Below, piece after piece: positions 7,132 to 16,000 of a DNA stretch of 64,000 nt. The translations under genes were made by a program, and so were the position numbers. The stretch covers positions 186,001 through 250,000 of the forward strand of contig NZ_JQKO01000004.1 in the NCBI RefSeq assembly GCF_000746085.1, given 5' to 3'. The notes under the pieces were generated by a model. The model was given only the letters and a program-made list of their open reading frames with translations, was not told the origin of the DNA and made no database searches. Source of the stretch: Methylocapsa aurea. Lineage in GTDB: Bacteria; Pseudomonadota; Alphaproteobacteria; Rhizobiales; Beijerinckiaceae. How positions within the stretch are numbered: the stretch's first letter is position 1; the number at the start of each line of letters is the position of its first letter.

Positions 7132-10037
7132 GCCGTTCGCCAGACGGAACGGTCGCGTTCGGCGTCGACCATCTCGAGCAAAGGCTGCAGATGTTCGACA
7201 ATCCGGTTCGCCCCCTCATCCTGGAACATCTCCTCGTGCCAGCCCGGGATGTGGAACAGAAAGAAGCGGCCCTTCACCAGATCCGTCCAGCCGAGGTTAG
7301 GATCGGCAAAACGCGTAATGACTTCATCGCTTTGAAGGACAACCACATCTCCGACCGACGGTGGCGTTCGATAATGGTTCCGCGCCACTTCGAGCGTGCG
7401 CAGGAACAGCCAGTCCTCCCGGTCGACGTTTCTGACCCGCGCACTCTTGATGAGGCGCAACTTGGCCGCAAGATCCAAGATCCGGCTCTTCCGAATCAGC
7501 GTATATGACCCGAGAATATCCATGAACGACTCCTTGCCGGTCCGGACGAGCTTGATCCGGTGGCGGAGGACATGGAAGCGATAATTCCAATGGTAGATAA
7601 AGCGCCTGAAAAACGGCAGCCCCTTCAAATAGCCGGGCACCCAGATGTCGGACATGATGACCAGCGGAACCGATTCGCCCGCCCGCGCGAGCTGCTGCGC
7701 GGCTTCATAGGCAATGGCTCCGGCCACGCACAGGCCGAATAATACATAGGGTCCATGCGCCTGCGCCTCGCGGATCACGCGGACATAGTCAGCCGCGATT
7801 TCGCTTAAGCTGCGCGGCGTCTCGGGAAGCGGTCCATCAGGTTCGATCAAGGGAATGCCGAGAAACGGCCGATCCGTGCCGATCCGTCTCGCGAGATTGT
7901 AATAGAGCACCGTATTGTTGATCGCCAGGATCGGCGTCTTGTCGCCCTTCGGTTGAATCTGGACGACGGTGGAGGGTCCGGGTGGCGCTTCGGAGCCAGC
8001 CAGGCAGGCTGCGAATTCGCGCAATGTCGGCGCCTGGAAAAGAGTCACGACATCGATCTTGACGTCAAAAGCGCTTGAAACGCGGGCCATGAGCCGGATG
8101 GTCAGCAAGGAGTGCCCGCCGAGTTCGAAAAAATTCGAATCCGGGCTAATTTCCGCGACGCCGAGAACGTCGCGCCAGATCGCCGCCAGCTTCATTTCGA
8201 CCTCCCGCAGCCGGGCGGCGGAAGGCCCGGCTGGCCCAGGCGTCCGCTCAGCGCTCCGGGGGGCGGGCGGCGGCGGCAGGCGCGCAAAATCGACATCGCC
8301 GCGCGATGTGCGCGGCAAGGCGAGGAGGATGCTAACGCCGCTCGGATGATTTCCCGTCGGCGCCGCTTTTTCGAGATAGGCCATCAGCTTCGAGGGCAAA
8401 GTCTCCAAAAGAGCGCCCGAGTCCGGCGCGGGCGTCACATAAGCGTAAGACGCTTCCGCCCCAGCCAGCCCTCGCCCGCCCAGCCCTTGGCCGCCCAATT
8501 CCGCTCGGTAGGCGACCGCCGCCTGCTGGACATCTGGGTGAGCTGCGAGCAACGCCTCGATCGCGGCGAGGTCTTCGCGCAATGGGCGCGGGGCGATCGC
8601 GTCGCGAACCGGCGGGGTGAGCGCCGATAATCTCGCGCTCGGAGTCGCGACCGCGAACTCGAAAGCGGAGATCAGAAACGCAAGCATTGCCTCGGCCGTG
8701 CGCCTTTCGAACAGATCCGGGTTATATTCCACCGCCATCCGCCAGCCGCTGGGCCAATGGACGAGGAAAAAGAAGAAATCGTAGAGTGACCCGGCGGAAA
8801 GCGAAGGTTGTCCGCTCAACTCGAAGCCGCCATAGATTTTGTTGTCCATGACATCGCGTAGGACGGTGAAATTGACCGAAATCAACGGCGTGCGTTTGGG
8901 ATCGCGCGGCGGATTGAGGATTTCGACCAGCTTGTGGAACGGCATCCGCTGATGGATCAGCGCGTCCTGAACGGTCCCGTTGACCTGCGTCAGGAATTCG
9001 TCAAACGTTGGGTCGCCCGACGCATCGAACCGCATCACCAGATTGTTGATGAAGATGCCGATCATGGTCTCGAGGTCCGGATCGTCGCGGCCGGCGATCT
9101 GGGTCCCGAAAATCACGTCAGCCGCGCCGCTATAGCGGTGCAGCATCGCTCCGGTGACGGCGCAGGCGAAGCTAAACAGCGTCATATTATGCTGTCGCGC
9201 CGCCTCCTCCAGCCGTCCGCCAAGCTCTGGCGGCAGGACGGTCGCCAGGATTTCGCCGCGGTAGGTCGGCCGCAAGGGTCGCGCGTGATCGGGGACCAGC
9301 TCGAAATAGGGCGCGCCGCCCAGTTTGCCTTTCCAATAGGCGACTTCCGCGTCAAAGCTGCCGCTCGCGAAATATTCTTTCTGCCAGCGGCAATAGTCGC
9401 CATATTGCAGCGAAGGCGCGGGGAGATCTGGACTGCAATTGGCGTCGAGCGCCGCGGCGATCGCGCCGAATTCATGCGCTAGGACGCGGATGGACCAGCC
9501 GTCGAAGGCGATTTGATGCACGCTCACCAGCAAGATCGCATGATCGGCGGAGAGGCGCAGCAAGGTGACGCGGATCAGCGGCAAGCGCCGGATGTCCATT
9601 GGCAGATGCGCTTCCCGCCTGCCAAGCGCCAAGGCTTCGTCGAGGCGCTCGGCCTCTGGAATGATGGTCAGGTCGATGACGAGCAGCTTGAACGCGTAGC
9701 TGGCGACGACCTCCTGCATCGGCTCGCCGTCCTTTTCGAAGAACCGCGTGCGCAGGATTTCATGCCTGTCGATGATCGTCTGAAACGCCTGCTCTATCGT
9801 CGCAGGGTTGAAGCGCCCGTTGATCTCCCAACGCAATGCGACGTTAAGAGCGGCATTGCCTGGATTGAGCGAATCGATGAACCAGCAGCGCTCCTGAGAG
9901 GATGAGCACGGAAAGACCAACGCGCCAGCGGCGGACGCTGGTCCGCCGCTGGTTTGAGCCTCCGAAACATCCGCTGACGAAATGCGCGTCAGCGGACCTG
10001 TCGCGTCTGGACGCGACTCAGGGACGCCACAGCTCAT
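7128..10037 (-). CDS. Terminal NRPS protein: condensation, vestigial adenylation, PCP, thioesterase
   Basis: A 969-residue protein. Residues 40-470 form a condensation domain, but its HHxxxDG motif reads HQIAFDG (174-180), so the second, catalytic histidine is Gln175. Residues 485-590 resemble only the small C-terminal subdomain of an adenylation domain (closing with LPRTSRGDVDFARLP); the large ATP-binding part is absent. Residues 605-680 are a peptidyl carrier with FFELGGHSLL (Ser643 for phosphopantetheine). Residues 695-969 are a thioesterase with nucleophile motif GLCVAG (Cys770 for the usual Ser) and a likely catalytic His in PGWHEEMF. It releases the chain made by the upstream megasynthase. 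It begins with an ATGA overlap on that gene and ends in a GTGA overlap with the RLP gene. Confidence 0.95.
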   Translation of the reverse strand: MSCGVPESRPDATGPLTRISSADVSEAQTSGGPASAAGALVFPCSSSQERCWFIDSLNPGNAALNVALRWEINGRFNPATIEQAFQTIIDRHEILRTRFFEKDGEPMQEVVASYAFKLLVIDLTIIPEAERLDEALALGRREAHLPMDIRRLPLIRVTLLRLSADHAILLVSVHQIAFDGWSIRVLAHEFGAIAAALDANCSPDLPAPSLQYGDYCRWQKEYFASGSFDAEVAYWKGKLGGAPYFELVPDHARPLRPTYRGEILATVLPPELGGRLEEAARQHNMTLFSFACAVTGAMLHRYSGAADVIFGTQIAGRDDPDLETMIGIFINNLVMRFDASGDPTFDEFLTQVNGTVQDALIHQRMPFHKLVEILNPPRDPKRTPLISVNFTVLRDVMDNKIYGGFELSGQPSLSAGSLYDFFFFLVHWPSGWRMAVEYNPDLFERRTAEAMLAFLISAFEFAVATPSARLSALTPPVRDAIAPRPLREDLAAIEALLAAHPDVQQAAVAYRAELGGQGLGGRGLAGAEASYAYVTPAPDSGALLETLPSKLMAYLEKAAPTGNHPSGVSILLALPRTSRGDVDFARLPPPPAPRSAERTPGPAGPSAARLREVEMKLAAIWRDVLGVAEISPDSNFFELGGHSLLTIRLMARVSSAFDVKIDVVTLFQAPTLREFAACLAGSEAPPGPSTVVQIQPKGDKTPILAINNTVLYYNLARRIGTDRPFLGIPLIEPDGPLPETPRSLSEIAADYVRVIREAQAHGPYVLFGLCVAGAIAYEAAQQLARAGESVPLVIMSDIWVPGYLKGLPFFRRFIYHWNYRFHVLRHRIKLVRTGKESFMDILGSYTLIRKSRILDLAAKLRLIKSARVRNVDREDWLFLRTLEVARNHYRTPPSVGDVVVLQSDEVITRFADPNLGWTDLVKGRFFLFHIPGWHEEMFQDEGANRIVEHLQPLLEMVDAERDRSVWRTA

Positions 10038-13000
10038 GCAGTGGGTTCCCGCGCCGCTTGCGCGCTCCGCCTGAAACTCCGTAGCGACGGCGCCGCCGCC
10101 AGAGCTGCCGTCAGCGCCGATCCAGCGGATGATTCCTCCGCGGCCTGCGCGAGTTCCGCGATCGTCGGATGCCGCATCACGTGTTTCGCCTCGAGCCCTA
10201 TACCCTGGTCCATCATTTTTGCCGCGATGCGGAACAAGTGGATGGAGTCCGCGCCAAGAGAAAATAGATTGTCATGAACGCCAACGTCATCGAGCTGTAG
10301 CACATCGCTCCAGATCTTGGCGAGCTTGGTCTCCACTGGAGTGCGCGGCGGCGTCACGACGCGATCCGGAACGGCAAGGGCGGCGTCTGGCGCTGGCAAC
10401 GCCTTGCGGTCGAGCTTCCCATTTGGCGTCAACGGCAGGCGGTCGAGGACAACCCACGCCGCCGGGACCATGTAGTCGGGCAATTGAGCGGCGGCGGCGC
10501 TTGCAAGCTCGGCCGGGACAAGCGTTTTGCCTGCTTCCGCCACGACATATCCAACGAGGCGCGGCGTTCCCCCCAGTGGGGAGGCGATCGCCGCCGCGCA
10601 GGCGGCAACCCCAGCGCTGCGTCGGATGACGGATTCGACTTCCTCAAGCTCGATGCGGAAACCGCGCAATTTGACCTGCGCATCGACCCGCCCGAGGACT
10701 TCGATGGCGCCATTTTGCAGCCGCCGCGCGAGGTCTCCGGTGCGGTAGAGACGGCGCGGCGCGCCATCCGCGAGGGCGATGTCGAAGAAGGCCTCGGCGT
10801 CAAGGTCGGGGCGTTGGAAATAGCCGCGCGCCAGCCCATCGCCGCCAATGAACAGCTGTCCGACGACGCCGGGCGCAGTCAGTTCGAAATTGCGGTCGAG
10901 GACATACAACTGGGTATTCAGGACCGGCTCGCCGATCGTAATCGGGCCGGGACCAGGCGAAACCTTGCCGATGCTGGACCAGACGGTGGTCTCGGTCGGT
11001 CCGTAGACATTCCAGAGCTCGCCGCCATTTGCGAGGAGCATGTCCGCGAGGTCGCGCGGCAAGGCCTCGCCCCCGCAGAGCATTTTGAGCCCCGGCCGTG
11101 GACGAAAGCCGGCTTCGAGCAGCATGCGCCAGAGCGAAGGCGTCGCTTGAACCAGGGTGGCCTGCGATTTCTCGATGCGGGTTACAAGACCGAAGCCGCC
11201 GGTGACCTCGTCGCGGCTCGCGATGACCACCTGCCCGCCCGTGATGAGCGGCAGGAACAGCTCCAGCCCAGCGATGTCGAAAGCGATGGTCGTCACCGCG
11301 ACCAGCACGTCGCCCGCGCCGAAACCGGGAATTCGCGCCATCGACCAGAGCAGGTTGACGAGGGAGCGATGGGCGATTTCGACTCCCTTAGGCGTCCCGG
11401 TGGAGCCAGAGGTGAAGATCACGTAGCATGTAGCCTCGGCGTCGCCGGTCGCCGCCACGGGCGGGCTCGCCGGATTGGCCGCGATAGCTTCGGCCTCGAC
11501 GTCCAGCCTTACGACGGGAAGGCCCGCGGCGACCGAAGCCGTCTCCGCGCTGTCGCAGATCAGGGCCGAGACGGCGGCGGCGTCGAGCACGAGGCGGAGC
11601 CGCGCCGCCGGATAATGCGGATCGAGCGGCACATAGGCGTGGCCCGCTTTCAGGATCGCGAGCAACGCGACCAGCATGTCGAGCGATCGTTCGGTCGCCA
11701 GCGCGATGCGGCCACAGGGCTCGGGAACGATGCGCCGCAAATGATGGGCGAGGCGATTGGCCCTCGCGTCGAGTTCGCGGTAGCTTACAACCGTCTCGCC
11801 GCAAACCGCGGCGATGGAGTCGGGCGTCCGTTCCGCCTGAGCCGCGAAGAGTTCATGCAGCGGGCGCAGATCGAGATCGCGCGCCGTTGTATCATTCAGT
11901 CCGTCGATCAGACGCGCGCGCTCGCCCTCAGACAGAAGCGGAAGCGCCGAGATCGGCCGCGCGGAATCGGCCGCGATGGCGTCCATAAGCGTGTGGAAGC
12001 CGCCAATCCAGCGCTCGATGGTCGCCGCGTCGAACAGGTCGGTGCTGTAATCGCAATCGATGCGCAGCCCGCCTTCTTGTTCGGTGATGTTGAAAAAAAT
12101 GTCGAAAATAACGAACCGCTTCGGATTGGACTGCGCCTCGATCTCGAGCCCGGGCAGATGGATCTTGTCGCCGAGGCGTTCGAGATTGAACTGCACTTCG
12201 ACCAAGGGCCGCGCGCCCAGCCCATGCGGCAGATCCAATTTGCGCACCAGCGTGCCGAGGGTGAAGCTCTGGTTCTCATAAGCGGCGAGCACGATCTGGC
12301 GGGTCTTGGCGAGAAGCTCCGCCGCCGATGTCCCCTCCTCCCAGCGCCCGCGCAAGGGAAGGAAATTGACGCAATGGCCAACAAGGCTATCGCCTTCCGC
12401 GAGCGATTGCCCGGCCGCCGGAATGCCGACGACGACCTCTTCTTGACCGGCCAACCGCCCCATCAGGGTCTCGAACGCCGTCAAAAGCGCGACGAATAGA
12501 GTGCAGCCCTGACGCGCGGCCGCCTTGCGGAAGCGCTGCGTCGATTCCGCATCGATCATGCGGGTCAGGGTTGCGCCGCGGAACGTCTTTTCCGATCGAC
12601 GGGGCCGGTCGGTCGGGAGATCGAGCGGTTGCGGCGGAGGCGCGAATTGGGGCAGCCAGAACGCCTCGACGGCCGCGCCCTGCCGTGCTTGCCGCGCCCG
12701 CTCCTCGGCGCCGTAGCGGCCGAAAGACAGGGGCTCCGGCAGATCGGCGGGCGCCCCGGTGCGGGCGGATTCATAGAGCTTGGTCAGTTCGTCGATAATG
12801 ACGTTGAACGACCATCCATCGCAAATGATATGATGTGCGGTTAGGACCAAGGCGTGATCGTCGGCCGCGCGGCGCACCAATTGGGCGCGGATCAAGGGTC
12901 CCTTCGCCAAATCGAACGGCGCCGCCGCATCCGCCGCCAGCAGTTCGCTCCAGGCGGCCTCCGCCGCCTCGCCGGGCATCGCCGCGAAGTCGAACTCGGG

Positions 13001-16000
13001 AATCGTCAGTTCGAGGACGGGCGCGATGCGCATGAGTCCGCCGGCTGGGTGGAACGAGGCGCGCAAGGCGTCATGCCGCGCGACCACCTCGTTGGCCGCC
13101 CGGCTCAAGGCCGCGCGATCGAGAGCGCCCCGCAGCCGCAGGGTCATGGATTCATTGAAAGCGCAAGAGGCCTCGTCGGAAAGCTGAGCGGCGAGCCAGA
13201 TTTCGGTCTGCGCCTCGGTGAGCGGCGCATCGGAAATGGCGGCCCCGGGAGCGGCCGGCATGAAGTCGGCCTCCTGCATCGCGATGATGCTGCTCTCGAA
13301 GGCCTCGGCGATCTCCGCGATGTCGGCGTCGCTATGCGCCGTCGTGAGGAAGCAGGGGTAATGGTCTTGGATGTAAACGCCGCGCTCGAGCATGTGCGGA
13401 TAGAACAGGCTGGCGAAGCGGCTGGCCCCCGCGAGGCTGAAGAAAAACAAGCTCCCGCAGGTTTCGATATGCGCATCGACGCCGCGCTGCTTCAAGAAGC
13501 CGTTGAGGCGCCCCACCAGCGCCGCCGTGCGGGCGGTGAGGCCTTCCTGCAGCGCCGGTCCTTGGCTCTTGAGATGGTTGAGAACCGCCCATACCGCCGC
13601 CAGCACGAGCGGATGGCGCACGAAGGTTCCGGCGAAGAAGGTCATCGCGACTTCGGGATAGGAATCGTCGCCGTAGCGCCACACCCCGCCGTCGAGCGCG
13701 TCCATGAAGGCCGCCTTGCCGGCGAGGATGCCGACCGGCAGGCCGCCGCCGACCACCTTGCCATAAGTGGCGAGATCGGCGCGGATGTCGAACAGCGCCT
13801 GCATGCCGCCGGGATGCATTCGGAAGCCGGTCACGACCTCGTCGAAAATCAATGCCGAGCCCGCCGCCGCCGTGATGGCGCGCAGTTCCTTCAAGAAGGC
13901 GACCGGCTGCAGATCGGGATGCCGGCTTTGCACCGGCTCGACCAGAACGCCGGCCAACTCATCCGCATGGGCGCGAATCCACTCCAGCGATTCCGGCGCG
14001 CCATAGGGCAGCACCACCATGTTCTCGACCGACTCCGAGGGAATCCCGGCCGCCGCCGCCACCGAGCGCGCGACGCCCGAGCGCAAGCTTCCCTTCACCA
14101 GCACTTCGTCGAACTGGCCGTGATAATCGCCGGTGAAGGTGGCGATGCGGGACCGGCCGGTGACGGTGCGCGCAACCCGCATCGCCGCCATCACGGCTTC
14201 CGATCCGGTGTTGCAGAAAGTGACCCGCTCATTGCCGGTCATTTCGCTGAACAGCGCGGCCACCTTCCCGGCCATCGCCGCCTGCGGTCCAATCGCAAAA
14301 CCCCGATGCAGTTGTTCGGCCACCGCCTCGACGACGAAGGCCGGCGCATGGCCAAACGCCGTCTGGCCATAGCCGTTCACCAGATCGATATAGGCGTTGC
14401 CATCGATGTCATAAATGCGGGAGCCGGCGGCGCGATCGCTCACGATCGGAAAGACGAGATCCTTCCATTCCTGCCGAAAGCCCGCGGCGGCGCGCGGATC
14501 GGCGAGAACGGGCCGGTGCTCGCTCGTCAGGCGTTTCGAACCGGGCGCGCGAGCGTTGAAACGCTCCGTCAGCGCGGCGAGTTTTTCTTTTTGAAAATCC
14601 GTCATCGGGCCGGTCGGCGCATTGCGGGCCTCGGCGAGCATCTCCAGACGGGATTTTCCCTCCGCCGGCGGCGGCGACGCCGTCACTGGGGCCGCAACAG
14701 CCGGCGCGGCCGGAGTCGGGACGACCGCGCGAGGCTGTTCCGCCGCAGGCGCTGGCGCCGGGGCGCCGCCGCGCAAGGCGTCGAGCTGCTGCGCCATAAG
14801 CCGGCTCATCGTATCGAGCTGATCGCGGATGATCTGTTCCATGGTCCCGGCTCCGGCGGGTCCGAGAGCCGGCGGCCGAGCCGGCGCGGTCAGAGCGATC
14901 GGGGCCGACGGGACCGCGGCGGCCGCTGGCGCGGCGAGAGCGGGGGCCGGCGCGGCGGGAGCCAACTCGGGCGGCAGATGCGCAGCCAGATGCGCGGCCA
15001 AGGCCGGTATAGTCGACAAATCGCTCAGTAATTGGCGGAAGGTCAACTTGACTTTGAAGTCGCGCTGCAACTGCTGCGTGACTTGGCTGAGGAACAGCGA
15101 GTCGAAGCCCATTTCGAGGAAACTCGTCTCGGGGGCAACGTCCGCGATCGGTTCGCCGGAGAGGTTTTCCAAAAGCGCGACAATTTTGCCTTGTAGCTCG
15201 ACGCCCGAGGAGGCCGCTGGAGCTGCGCTGGACGGTGGAATGGTGGCTGTTGTTGATTGCATTGTAAAAAATGTCTCGGCAAAAGATTTTTCATCGATAG
15301 ATTTGGCGGTTGCGCTAGACGGCAATTGTCCTAGCTCAACCACGCCTGATTGAACAGGCGCCAACGCGGCGCTGTCGGAACGGACAGGCTGTGGGGGATC
15401 GATCCAGTGCCGCGACCGCTCGAAGGGATAGGTCGGCAACGGAACCCGCAACCGCCTGGCGCCCGCATGTAGACCTTGCCAATCGATCGCCGCGCCGGAA
15501 CACCATAGCTGCGCCGCCGAGCGCGCCATTACGTCGTCATCGGCCTCGGGGCGGGAGGCGTCGGGCAGCGAGGCGAGCACTGCCGCCGCGCTGGTCCCGG
15601 CGCCGGCCTGACGCGCCAGGGTGGAAAGGGTGATGCCTGGCCCGACCTCGAGCAGAATTGCACGGCCGGCGGTCGCGGGGTCGCGGAGCAAGGTCGCCAG
15701 TCCGTCGCCAAAGCGCACCGGCGCGCGGCAATGGCGCGCCCAATAGTCCGGCGATGTCGCCTGCGCGTCGGTCAGCCAGCCGCCGGTGACGCTTGAGATG
15801 CAGCGAAGCCTTGGAGGGGCGAACCGGATCTTGGCGAATTGCTCCGCCAGCGCCGCCGCCGCCGGGTCCATCATCGGCGTGTGAAAGGCGTGCGAAGTAT
15901 GCAGGCGCCGGCACATGACGCTGCGTCCGGTCAGCGTCTCTTCAAGCGCGGCGACGGCCTCTTCCGGCCCGGCCGCAACGCAAAGCATCGGTCCATTGAT

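Noticed and set aside
10484-12499. Plus-strand open frame of 671 codons
   Set aside because: Antisense to the C and A domains of the megasynthase; no motif and biased composition.
12854-15031. Plus-strand open frame of 725 codons
   Set aside because: Antisense to the aminotransferase and C domain; composition typical of shadow frames.
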